DNA of 37,877 nucleotides, from the IMG/VR virus record IMGVR_UViG_3300044712_000122, positions 1-37,877 of that record; one strand, given 5' to 3'. The notes under the pieces are model-generated. The model was not told the DNA's origin. It saw only the letters and a list, made by a program, of their open reading frames with translations, and made no database searches. Shown piece by piece: positions 20,237-27,594 of the stretch. The DNA is from a virus. Numbering within the stretch: the first letter of the stretch is position 1; each line of letters starts with the position of its first letter. Position numbers and translations under genes: made by a program.

Positions 20237-20920
20237 ATGATTAAACATAGGCCAGCAAACACAAGAAAACACATGGGTGATACGTGGATTGAAACATATC
20301 GCTCTTTCAGCAACAACTCATACTGGAACACCGACTACATAAATTACTCTTTACTAGAAGTAATCAATGACGATAGAGTTGCTCCACATAGCTTTGTACC
20401 TATCCATCAGCACATGGATATGGAGATATTGGGATACATAGTAGAAGGTGATTGCTACCATAACGACAATCTACACAATATATGTGAAGTACCTGCAGGT
20501 GGAGTTCAACATATGTCTGCTGGTACAGGCATTTGGCATATCGAAGGTAACAACACAAACAAACCTAATCGATATTTACAGATTTGGTTGCGACCTAATC
20601 AAATGAATATCAAACCAGAATACAATGGCTATATCTTCGACCGGGAAGACAAATTAAACAACTTCTGTTTGATTGCACGTGAATATGACGCACCTATAAT
20701 TATTCAAAGTGATGCTGTCGTTAGTGCCGGAATTTTTACAGAAGATCATACACACAATATAAATCCAAATATCAAGCACTACATATACATCGTTAAAGGT
20801 ACTGCGACCGTTAACGGATATCCATGTGTTGAAGGTGATGCATTGATGTATGAGAATGAAGGTCAAATCTCAATCACACACGCAACTGAATGTGAAATGA
20901 TACTGTTTAATCTGCTTTGA
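20237..20920 (+). CDS. pirin-like bicupin protein
   Basis: 227 aa, typical of bacterial pirins such as E. coli YhhW. It begins MIKHRPANTR as bacterial pirins do, which fixes the start. Metal ligands H57 and H59 (PIHQHMDMEI), H101 and E103 (WHIEGNN) sit at the same residue numbers as in YhhW. Flanking pirin motifs are present: VEGDCYHND and GGVQHMSAGTG. Known members bind iron; some have quercetin 2,3-dioxygenase activity and some regulate metabolism or transcription. A second cupin half follows (120-227). In a phage this is a host-type accessory gene; its substrate is unknown. Its end overlaps the convergent Nudix gene by 14 bases. Confidence 0.88.
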   Translation: MIKHRPANTRKHMGDTWIETYRSFSNNSYWNTDYINYSLLEVINDDRVAPHSFVPIHQHMDMEILGYIVEGDCYHNDNLHNICEVPAGGVQHMSAGTGIWHIEGNNTNKPNRYLQIWLRPNQMNIKPEYNGYIFDREDKLNNFCLIAREYDAPIIIQSDAVVSAGIFTEDHTHNINPNIKHYIYIVKGTATVNGYPCVEGDALMYENEGQISITHATECEMILFNLL

Positions 20921-21326
20921 TTAAACGCTTCAATTTTTCTTGAACAACATCAAAGTTAATCGTATTGAACAATCCGGGATGCAATGGTTTGGGATAATGT
21001 GCGGGGTCTACCCAACAATATCCCGAGTGTTCTTCGTTCAGGGTTGGCATGAACTCATTTTCAACTTTGCAGAAGAACGTATGATATGTAAAGTTATGAT
21101 TGATGAACTTCTGTATGGGTACAAGTTTTACATTGGTTGGAAAGAATCCAATCTCTTCGGTACATTCACGTTCTATACCTTCAATTAATGTTTCACCCTT
21201 CTCAACCTTCCCACCAGGAATACCCCAGTTACTAGGGTTCCTAGTGTCGTTTCTTAATAAAAACAAAAATCGGTTGGTCGCAGAAGAATAGAAGAAAACT
21301 CCTGCGGATACGTTATCAGTAGTCAT
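20907..21326 (-). CDS. Nudix hydrolase
   Basis: 139 aa from ATG 21326 (a GTG at 21341 in frame overlaps the late motif). A perfect Nudix box G-x5-E-x7-R-E-x2-E-E-x-G spans residues 39-60 (GKVEKGETLIEG, then RECTEEIG). Substrate-side features: WGIPGG before the box and a C-terminal helix. Nudix enzymes cleave nucleoside diphosphates linked to another group; T4 itself encodes NudE. Here it may clean nucleotide pools or act on dinucleotides or RNA caps. It lies downstream of gp15 and gp14 on the same strand but has its own late-type motif. Confidence 0.9.
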   Translation of the reverse strand: MTTDNVSAGVFFYSSATNRFLFLLRNDTRNPSNWGIPGGKVEKGETLIEGIERECTEEIGFFPTNVKLVPIQKFINHNFTYHTFFCKVENEFMPTLNEEHSGYCWVDPAHYPKPLHPGLFNTINFDVVQEKLKRLIKAD

Positions 21327-21331
21327 ATACT

Positions 21332-21339
21332 GATTTATC
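21332..21339 (-). promoter_or_regulatory. late-type motif, five bases before the Nudix ATG
   Basis: GATAAATC on the minus strand (one base from GATAAATA). It implies a transcript beginning at about the ATG at 21326. Confidence 0.4.
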
Positions 21340-21341
21340 AC

Positions 21342-22712
21342 TTAGATAACGATGCTATAACTTCCTTGATCGTACCAGCCTTCCCAAGACTTCATCCAAG
21401 CACCTTGGGTGTAGCGATATTGTACTTTAGTCGTTAGGTTAGTGACATACTGTACTGTTGTTAGTTCAGTGCTGTCAAAACTCACATACCAATTTACACC
21501 GTCGAATTCAATGATATCATTTGCCTTAGCGACAACATTGCCCCATGAAACTGAAGGACCGGTATTGTTGACATTTCCTATATCTTCTACAATTAGATAA
21601 CGTTGTCCGGCACTAGCGATAGGCAAGCCCTCACCAGGCCCTTTTTGTAACGGGTTAATAACGCTATCGACTGGTTGTAATGTATTTTGTGGTAAAGTAT
21701 CAGGGTCAATGGTGAAGATCAAAAGTCTGTCGTCAGTTGGGTGATAGTTAATAGTGCCTACTATCTCTGTATCCATGTAAGGGTTTTCTAGCCATATTTG
21801 ACTGAGTCCCTCTCTTACAGTTCCGTAAACATTCAAGACACTATGCCAATACACTGCCGTATTCGGATTAGGTGGCAAATCTAGATTATCATTATTGGGT
21901 GAAAAGTTCTGATTCGCAGGTAAAATCTGTAATGTGTTGCCGATTAGTAATAGCTTATATCCATAGGGAGTAACCTTCTGTCTAGTACCTAACAACAGAT
22001 CATCCTCTTGCATGTCATCTAGCGCAGAACCTTGATAGATACTTGCAATGATCTTGTGTATAACACCGAGCTTTTTGATTTTTGCTGCGCTGCTAATCCA
22101 GATAGGCATATAGAATTTCCAAGTCATAACATCAATAGGGTTACCTGTACCCTGTGGTATAGACCTTGAACTGAATGTTAAACCGTCTTGATACACAACA
22201 CTTAACGATGTCCAATCGATGAAGTTGTCAGTGCTTTGAATCTCCATGCTAGGGTTGAATAATACCCCTAGCTGTTCAATCAATTCTAATTTCTGCTGAT
22301 AGTTAGTTGTCCAGAATTCTACTGTGATCCTTAACGTATAGGGCACTGGCATTACACGTTCAACAGTGAATGCTTGTCCCTGTGTTTGCTCAAAACTTTG
22401 TGTTTCAGGATTCCAAGTACGTTGTCTGACAGCCATTTTATCAATGAAGTACGGGTCTTGGGTTCTTCTTTGATCGTATTCAAGTCCACTGATATAGTAT
22501 GTAATTAGTGGCGCGCTAGGTAAACTACTTGGACTATTGCCTGCAATCTGCGTAGCAACCATACGACTACTATCACCGTACATAACAGGAACTCGTACAA
22601 GAATATCGTTTCCTGCAGGATCTTTTCCCTTAGTTACTTGCCAGTTAGAAAAAATTCTAGCGAATTGTACCAGAAACCTACGTATCTGGTTGTCATAAAA
22701 AAACTTTGCCAT
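21342..22712 (-). CDS. 15: tail sheath stabiliser/terminator, T4 gp15 type
   Basis: 456 aa; T4 gp15 has 272, so about 180 residues are extra, mostly at the C-terminus. Gp15-like landmarks: FFYDNQIRRFLVQFARIFSN near residue 4 (T4: FYNSSFRRYATLMGDLFSN), ILVRVPVMYGD, ITYYISGLEYD, a VPYTLRITVEFWTTN strand with QQKLELIEQLGVLFNPSMEI after it, and TWKFYMPIWISS. Gp15 forms the ring that caps the tail tube and sheath and docks to gp13/gp14 at the neck. It follows the gp14 gene by eight bases, the same order as in T4. SD AAGG. Confidence 0.87.
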   Translation of the reverse strand: MAKFFYDNQIRRFLVQFARIFSNWQVTKGKDPAGNDILVRVPVMYGDSSRMVATQIAGNSPSSLPSAPLITYYISGLEYDQRRTQDPYFIDKMAVRQRTWNPETQSFEQTQGQAFTVERVMPVPYTLRITVEFWTTNYQQKLELIEQLGVLFNPSMEIQSTDNFIDWTSLSVVYQDGLTFSSRSIPQGTGNPIDVMTWKFYMPIWISSAAKIKKLGVIHKIIASIYQGSALDDMQEDDLLLGTRQKVTPYGYKLLLIGNTLQILPANQNFSPNNDNLDLPPNPNTAVYWHSVLNVYGTVREGLSQIWLENPYMDTEIVGTINYHPTDDRLLIFTIDPDTLPQNTLQPVDSVINPLQKGPGEGLPIASAGQRYLIVEDIGNVNNTGPSVSWGNVVAKANDIIEFDGVNWYVSFDSTELTTVQYVTNLTTKVQYRYTQGAWMKSWEGWYDQGSYSIVI

Positions 22713-22720
22713 GTGTTACC

Positions 22721-24622
22721 TTAATCTGGTTGAATTGTTAATATACTACTTAGCGGTTGTTGCTGTGGTATCACAGTTCCGTCTGTCAATGTCAATGTGG
22801 CATCATTGTTAATGAAGGATGCCAATTGAGATTGTTGTTCTGGGTTAGTTGTGTCGAATGCGACACCTGCTCTGCTACTTTCACCGATGCGTACCCATAA
22901 TGAACCGTCGAATCGATATAACAAGTTTGGTAGATAATCGATGCGTAAGAAATAGTCACCGACTTTAGGATTAGATGGGAATGTTGTTCCTGAACCTACA
23001 GGGAACCCATTGGGTGCAGTACCGTCTCCGATCATGTAACCATTAGTATACCCATATCCTTCAGGTGATACTCTAGCAATGAATTGGAATCTAGGGTCAC
23101 AGTCTGCTCTAAAATCCATTTGTTGACTTACAGTACCTGTGAAGTTGCTTGCGGCTACTACTTCAGTACCGTTATCCATAAACACTACTGTTGCCTGATC
23201 TACTGTGAATGTGTTGGTTATGAAATCAACAGTGACAACCTTAGTAAAAGGAGGGAACACTTGAATTATTTGTCCCGTTTGTGTAGTTACGAACGCATCT
23301 ATGTATACTCCCGGAACTAGTTTGGGGTCTAATTTTTGCACTCCTACTATAGTCGAACCTATTGGCGTAGGCAAAGCTGTCATAGTTAGTGACGGGAATT
23401 GATCTGCTGTTGAATACGTGTTGTCTGCTGTTCCGTAAGGTGCAGTGATAGGCCCCATAGACATAGCAGTAAGTACTAATGTACCATCAACTTGCCCTGA
23501 TCCTGTATCAAGTTTCTCTGGAGCAAGTTTGGCAGTCTCTAACGATAGTCCTGCAAATGCTTTAAGTGCGTTAATTTCTTCACTTGTCAATTCAAGTAAC
23601 TTCTTACGAGCTTCTGCACCTATTCTTAGAACAGGACTAGGGTTCTTGTATTGTGGATTCGCAATAAAAGATACAACTGCCCTAGTTGGCGTAGGAGCAC
23701 TATTACTTACAACGATATTGATCGGTGGCGCAGGAGCATCTTGGAACGTAGGTACGATATACAATTGGCTTCTGTCGTATCCAGTCTTTGGAAGCAATCT
23801 ATTTGCTTCTGCAATTGCAGCTTCGTTGATTTCGATATTCTTGTTGTACCTACCTAGAATATCTCTTAGATTATCTGCGGTACTCAACTCCCAATATATA
23901 GGATCAGTGGGGGCGATACCTGCAGGAACAGGTCCCGGTGCTTTAGGGGTATAAATTTTGTCTCCATACGTAACTGTATATCCTAATGTGTACGTTTTAG
24001 TGGAGTCCCAATCGCCGAGATAATTGTCTTTCTGAATAGGTTCACTGAGGATGTTAGAGAATTCTTGACTATCGACTAACGGTTCACACTTGATACGCCA
24101 CAAATGTGGGTACCATGTTTGGCTGAAACCCTCACTGGCGAAATTGGCATCAGTGATCTGATAATATCTACGAAGACCAATGGGTATTGTTTCGTTTAAT
24201 GGATGATAATCTGTAAGATGCGGTAATTCTAAAACATCTCCTACCATTAACTTACGACCTATCAAATCAATCATTTCATTATAATGTACAGTTATAAAGA
24301 TAATGTCATTATTTAAAAATAGACCAAATTGACTTAAATCAAAGTCTAGGTTTTGTACATTATAGTGACCTCTAATTCTATAGATATTAGGGTCATATTT
24401 TCTGTCTCTGTTTTCTAAAAACAAAAGGTCTTGAATATTAGTCGGATCTAATGAATCATATTGAGGCTGTGTTAGATCCTTACTAGGACCTGTATTTGGC
24501 ACACCTAGATATTTGTGAATATATAAATCTGTCCCACCCGCGACAAACATTTCCTTTATGGTTCTGTCTAAAAACTTATAATCCCTTGTTTTTTCGGGGC
24601 GGTATAATGAAATTCTTGGCAT
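22721..24622 (-). CDS. 14: neck protein, T4 gp14-like
   Basis: 633 aa versus 256 in T4, so strongly enlarged. The N-terminal 200 residues read as the conserved part (MPRISLYRPEKTRDYKFLDR, YNVQNLDFDLSQFGLFLNND, GRKLMVGDVLELPHL, YYQITDANFASEGFSQTWYP). The VGDxxxxP...yyqI block parallels T4 gp14 EGDLIYFP...FEI. The C-terminal 400 residues are P/T/S-rich beta sequence with no T4 equivalent, and look like added surface or fibre-type domains. The order 14 then 15 supports the call. A late motif lies on the same strand at 24643-24650. Confidence 0.7.
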   Translation of the reverse strand: MPRISLYRPEKTRDYKFLDRTIKEMFVAGGTDLYIHKYLGVPNTGPSKDLTQPQYDSLDPTNIQDLLFLENRDRKYDPNIYRIRGHYNVQNLDFDLSQFGLFLNNDIIFITVHYNEMIDLIGRKLMVGDVLELPHLTDYHPLNETIPIGLRRYYQITDANFASEGFSQTWYPHLWRIKCEPLVDSQEFSNILSEPIQKDNYLGDWDSTKTYTLGYTVTYGDKIYTPKAPGPVPAGIAPTDPIYWELSTADNLRDILGRYNKNIEINEAAIAEANRLLPKTGYDRSQLYIVPTFQDAPAPPINIVVSNSAPTPTRAVVSFIANPQYKNPSPVLRIGAEARKKLLELTSEEINALKAFAGLSLETAKLAPEKLDTGSGQVDGTLVLTAMSMGPITAPYGTADNTYSTADQFPSLTMTALPTPIGSTIVGVQKLDPKLVPGVYIDAFVTTQTGQIIQVFPPFTKVVTVDFITNTFTVDQATVVFMDNGTEVVAASNFTGTVSQQMDFRADCDPRFQFIARVSPEGYGYTNGYMIGDGTAPNGFPVGSGTTFPSNPKVGDYFLRIDYLPNLLYRFDGSLWVRIGESSRAGVAFDTTNPEQQSQLASFINNDATLTLTDGTVIPQQQPLSSILTIQPD

Positions 24623-24642
24623 ATTGTAATCCGTTTACTTAT

Positions 24643-24650
24643 TATTTATT
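24643..24650 (-). promoter_or_regulatory. late promoter motif for the gp14-gp15 operon
   Basis: AATAAATA on the minus strand (in TAATAAATAATAAG); predicted start about 24637, leader about 15 bases to ATG 24622. Confidence 0.5.
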
Positions 24651-24662
24651 ACAAAAGTATTA

Positions 24663-24719
24663 CCTTAAGAATGCTTGACAATAATTGGGCGATGCTATAT
24701 AATAACAACATTCTTAAGG
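24663..24719 (+). repeat. 11-base inverted repeat flanking a sigma70 promoter
   Basis: CCTTAAGAATG (24663-24673) and its exact complement CATTCTTAAGG (24709-24719). The -35 begins one base after the left arm and transcription would start at the right arm, which contains the AAGG of the SD. Confidence 0.85.
24675..24703 (+). promoter_or_regulatory. consensus sigma70 promoter
   Basis: TTGACA (24675-24680), 17-base spacer, TATAAT (24698-24703): a perfect match. Start near 24710, leader about 17 bases with an AAGGAG SD. It should be a very strong early promoter for the operon 24727-26741. Confidence 0.93.
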
Positions 24720-24726
24720 AGAACTC

Positions 24727-25890
24727 ATGGCAACTCGCAAGCCTAAAAAGACTGACGACCATTTCATTAAAGCCCTGAACCCTCGGGATCCGGATACAAA
24801 GTACATGGGTGACGAACCTTACTTTGCACTACAACCCGATGCGGAATATCGCGGTGTTGCTTTGGCTCGCAGTTTTAACTGGTATAATCGGTTCTATGGC
24901 AAAAAAGATGCTAAAGAACTCATGTGTCAGTACCTTGAGCATCATGACCGGCAAGATGATGCTAAAAAGCTACGTAAGGTAGATGACAAAGAATTCCTCA
25001 TGACATTGTGCTGGCTAGCACGAATGACCCTCCGAGGTCTTGAATTGAATGAACATGAGCAAGCTACCCTCGAAAATGAACTTAGCCGTCTGTTGAAATT
25101 GACGGGCAAAGTTACTGTGGTCGAAAAAGTAGAAGAAAAACCGGTAAACAATCGACCCAATGTGCAGGAAATCATGCGTGACAAAGCACGTGAAGCCGCA
25201 GGAGAACTTGAGGGTCTATTCGATGATTTTATCATGAACGGTAAAGCATCTGAAAAGACAGTTGATATTGTTGCCCGATCCAATGTCATGCCTCAACACA
25301 TTCCTCTTATTGTTGAATTCTGGAAGCGCAAACAGGATGAATTCAATGTTCTGCAAGAGGGTTCTGACAAAGATATCAAGGAAGCGTACTCGCATTTGGG
25401 TAAAGTACAGGTTCGCAACATCCTCAAATTTATTGAACAGGTCCTCGGTGATCTGAATTCTTATATTTCTATCAAGAAAGCAAGCAAGGCTCCTCGTAAG
25501 CGCAAGGCTGTGCCTGTCGAGAAACTTGTTAGTAAACTCAAATACCTCAAAGAATTCAAAGACCCTGCAAACAAGCTGGATCTTGTCAGTGTGCATCCGA
25601 CCAAATTGCATGGTGCTAGCGAAGCATGGGTGTATGATACAGCTAAACGCAAACTACATCACTACATTGCGGATGAGTATAGCAAATCCTTCACTGTGAA
25701 GGGCAACACTATTCTTGGTTTTGACACAAACAAATCTGAGATTAAAACTCTGCGTAAGCCGGGTGAACAAATCAAAGAAGTCATGGGTTCAAAGCCCGCG
25801 GCACGTAAATTCTTTGCAGACATTAAAGCGGTTGCGACTACACCGAACGGTCGCTTTAATGAAAATATGATTATTCTAAAGGCATTCTAA
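24727..25890 (+). CDS. hypothetical early protein, lead gene of a strong operon
   Basis: 387 aa. No enzyme motif recognised. Basic and helical: N-terminal ATRKPKKTDDHFIKALNPRD, YRGVALARSFNWYNRFYGKK, a helical centre (about 85-255), then a basic linker (KKASKAPRKRKAVPVEKLVS) and a C-terminal beta-rich domain (AWVYDTAKRKLHHYIADEYS, FTVKGNTILGFDTNKS). The basic linker and early expression suggest nucleic-acid binding, as an inference. Codon choice (CGC, CTC, GAA) is somewhat different from the structural genes. It is joined to the MazG-like gene by a TAATG overlap. AAGGAGAACTC SD. Confidence 0.7.
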   Translation: MATRKPKKTDDHFIKALNPRDPDTKYMGDEPYFALQPDAEYRGVALARSFNWYNRFYGKKDAKELMCQYLEHHDRQDDAKKLRKVDDKEFLMTLCWLARMTLRGLELNEHEQATLENELSRLLKLTGKVTVVEKVEEKPVNNRPNVQEIMRDKAREAAGELEGLFDDFIMNGKASEKTVDIVARSNVMPQHIPLIVEFWKRKQDEFNVLQEGSDKDIKEAYSHLGKVQVRNILKFIEQVLGDLNSYISIKKASKAPRKRKAVPVEKLVSKLKYLKEFKDPANKLDLVSVHPTKLHGASEAWVYDTAKRKLHHYIADEYSKSFTVKGNTILGFDTNKSEIKTLRKPGEQIKEVMGSKPAARKFFADIKAVATTPNGRFNENMIILKAF

Positions 25891-26300
25891 TGACACAAAA
25901 AATCGACTTAAACAAATATCAGGACTTTGTCCAAGCAGTTACTAGCGATCCTAGTAACAATCTAGAAGCATTCATTGCACGTGTGCGTGAGTTGGATGCT
26001 CTCGGAGTAAACGTTCCACTGTTGCTTACCGGTAGCGTAGGACTCTCAAGCGAGGGCGGTGAATTCAGTGAGATTGTCAAAAAGATGATCTTCCAAGGTA
26101 AGCCATACAATGAAGAAAATCGCTTTCACATGAAGCGTGAACTCGGTGACATTGGTTGGTACTGGATTAACAGTTGCAGGGCACTCGGATATGAACCCAA
26201 TGAGGTTCTACTTGAGAACGTTTCTAAGCTAGAATCTCGCTATCCCGGTGGCAAGTTCGATGCTCACTACTCTGAGAATCGCAAAGAAGGCGATCTGTAA
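25890..26300 (+). CDS. MazG-like nucleotide pyrophosphohydrolase
   Basis: 136 aa. All-alpha NTP-pyrophosphatase signature: E55-x2-E58 in LSSEGGEFSEIVKK, then E84-x2-D87 in RELGDIGWYW, followed by LENVSKLESRYPGGKF, the usual closing helix of phage MazG-like enzymes. These hydrolyse NTPs or dNTPs to monophosphates and are frequent in T4-like phages of water, where a role in nucleotide recycling or in the (p)ppGpp response has been proposed. It is translated from a one-base overlap with the preceding gene under the strong early promoter. Confidence 0.9.
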   Translation: MTQKIDLNKYQDFVQAVTSDPSNNLEAFIARVRELDALGVNVPLLLTGSVGLSSEGGEFSEIVKKMIFQGKPYNEENRFHMKRELGDIGWYWINSCRALGYEPNEVLLENVSKLESRYPGGKFDAHYSENRKEGDL

Positions 26301-26301
26301 T

Positions 26302-26520
26302 ATGCACCCTTGGGACGAAAACTTAGAGTTGTTCACTCCCGAGGAGTTCGAACAATTACCTGACGGAATTGAACTAACTTCAATCAGCGGCGATACCAAA
26401 GTCAAGGGTAAAGATACTATTGATATGGACACACGTTTCGGGCATATTGCCTATGGCGTGAAAGATCCATGGAGTCATTCACTAAAGGACTTATTTTTGA
26501 TTTTCAAGATCAAAAAATGA
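26302..26520 (+). CDS. small hypothetical protein
   Basis: 72 aa. Start ATG 26302, one base after the MazG stop; a longer reading from 26248 would overlap MazG and is rejected. The core LPDGIELTSISGDTKVKG, then DTIDMDTRFGHIAYGV, is a compact beta motif that I associate with small phage proteins, without known function. ATGA overlap with the next gene. Confidence 0.6.
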   Translation: MHPWDENLELFTPEEFEQLPDGIELTSISGDTKVKGKDTIDMDTRFGHIAYGVKDPWSHSLKDLFLIFKIKK

Positions 26521-26741
26521 ACTTCAACCCCGCTCCCAAGTATCCAACTTGGAACGATTATGTTGCGAGAAAGATTGTCAAATCTCCTTGGGAGCAGTGG
26601 TTCGCCTGGTACCCCGTCAAAGTACACAACGAACGAGTGTGGTTAAAGACTGTATACCGTCGCAAAATAAACGAATATGTAGACATGGAGAGTTGGTCTA
26701 GATACCAATATGGTACAATCTTCGATGTATTGACTGATTGA
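26517..26741 (+). CDS. small hypothetical protein, relative of the gene at 7314
   Basis: 74 aa. Start ATG 26517 overlaps the preceding stop (ATGA). Shared motifs with the 7314 protein: PWEQWFAWYP, RVWLKTVYRRKI, and QYGTIFDVLTD at the end. The Trp/Arg-rich composition suggests a compact domain that binds nucleic acid or protein. It is the last gene of the early operon, and its stop codon is the first base of the hairpin that guards gp13. Confidence 0.6.
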   Translation: MNFNPAPKYPTWNDYVARKIVKSPWEQWFAWYPVKVHNERVWLKTVYRRKINEYVDMESWSRYQYGTIFDVLTD

Positions 26742-26769
26742 TCTCCTGATAAATACAGTATCAGGAGAT
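26741..26769 (+). promoter_or_regulatory. late promoter in the loop of an SD-masking hairpin
   Basis: ATCTCCTGAT (26741-26750) is the exact complement of ATCAGGAGAT (26760-26769), which contains the AGGAG SD of gp13. GATAAATAC (26748-26756) occupies the end of the left arm and the loop. Read-through RNA would hide the SD; RNA started near 26761 cannot. This is the arrangement known for T4 genes e, soc and I-TevI. Confidence 0.85.
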
Positions 26770-26773
26770 ATCC

Positions 26774-27535
26774 ATGGCTGGACAAACATTATCAGAACTC
26801 AAAGAAGCATTATTCAATAATTTACGACTACGCCTCGGCGATGGTATGGTCGATGTTGAATTAGATCCAGAACATTATGAAGCGGCGTATCAATACACAA
26901 TTAAGTTATACAGACAACGTGCGCAAAATGCTACAGAGGAATCGTACACTTTGATGGAAATTCATGCTAACGTCAATTCATACACATTACCTAGCGAATT
27001 CATCAATGTTCGTCAAGTATTCCGTAGAACAGTAGGTTTGGAAACTGGTCCAGCAGCCAGTTCATTTGACCCCTTTTCAAGTGCTATTCTTAATACCTAT
27101 TTGCTGAACTACAACTATGCAGGTGGTTTGGCAACGTATGACTTTTATGCCCAATACATTGAATTAGCAGCACGTATGTTCGGTGGATATGTAATTTATA
27201 CATTCAACCCTGTTACTAAAGTATTGCAGATTGTGCGTGATCCAAAAGGCACCGGTGAAAAAATTCTAATTTGGGCCGACACACAGAAGCCGGAAACAAC
27301 ACTACTGCAAGACCCGGGCGCAGGAGTTTGGATCGGTGACTATATCCTAGCTGTTTTGAAGGGCATCTTGGGTGAGGCACGTGAGAAGTTTGCAAGTATC
27401 GCGGGTCCAGGTGGAGGTACATCTTTAAATGGTTCAGCATTGAAAGCAGAATCTAAAGCCGAACAAGATCGATTACTTGAAGACCTAAAACGATTCGTAG
27501 ATTACAGTCAGCCATATTCATTCGTTATTGGTTAA
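26774..27535 (+). CDS. 13: neck/head completion protein, T4 gp13 type
   Basis: 253 aa; T4 gp13 has 309. The opening LSELKEALFNNLRLRLGDGM, then VDVELDPEHYEAAYQYTIKL, parallels T4 LKDVILRRLGAP-INVELTPDQ. The ending GPGGGTSLNGSALKAESKAE, then PYSFVIG, parallels T4 [20 protein letters not shown] and PFGILVG. Gp13 closes the filled head with gp14 and forms the docking site for the tail. It is on the plus strand, more than 2 kb from the inverted 14-15 pair. Translation appears gated by a hairpin with a late promoter in its loop. Confidence 0.88.
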   Translation: MAGQTLSELKEALFNNLRLRLGDGMVDVELDPEHYEAAYQYTIKLYRQRAQNATEESYTLMEIHANVNSYTLPSEFINVRQVFRRTVGLETGPAASSFDPFSSAILNTYLLNYNYAGGLATYDFYAQYIELAARMFGGYVIYTFNPVTKVLQIVRDPKGTGEKILIWADTQKPETTLLQDPGAGVWIGDYILAVLKGILGEAREKFASIAGPGGGTSLNGSALKAESKAEQDRLLEDLKRFVDYSQPYSFVIG

Positions 27536-27542
27536 ATTCACA

Positions 27543-27571
27543 TTTACTTTTTCATACTCCTGTAATACAAT
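27543..27571 (+). promoter_or_regulatory. candidate sigma70 promoter with -10 in a hairpin loop
   Basis: TTTACT (27543-27548), 17 bases, TACAAT (27566-27571). ACTCCTG (27556-27562) and CAGGAGT (27580-27586) form a stem whose right arm is the AGGAG SD of the kinase gene. A start near 27578 frees the SD. The same stem followed by TTTTCTTTT could also end the gp13 transcript. Confidence 0.6.
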
Positions 27572-27594
27572 AAGTACTGCAGGAGTTTTCTTTT

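Noticed and set aside
23445-23954. 169-aa plus-strand frame inside gp14
   Set aside because: Antisense shadow of a well-supported minus-strand gene; no SD or partner gene.
24671-24703. T4 MotA-type middle promoter (AATGCTTGA upstream of TATAAT)
   Set aside because: The box lies about 19 bases from the -10 instead of the usual 12 or so, and the same bases form a perfect -35 at 17 bases.
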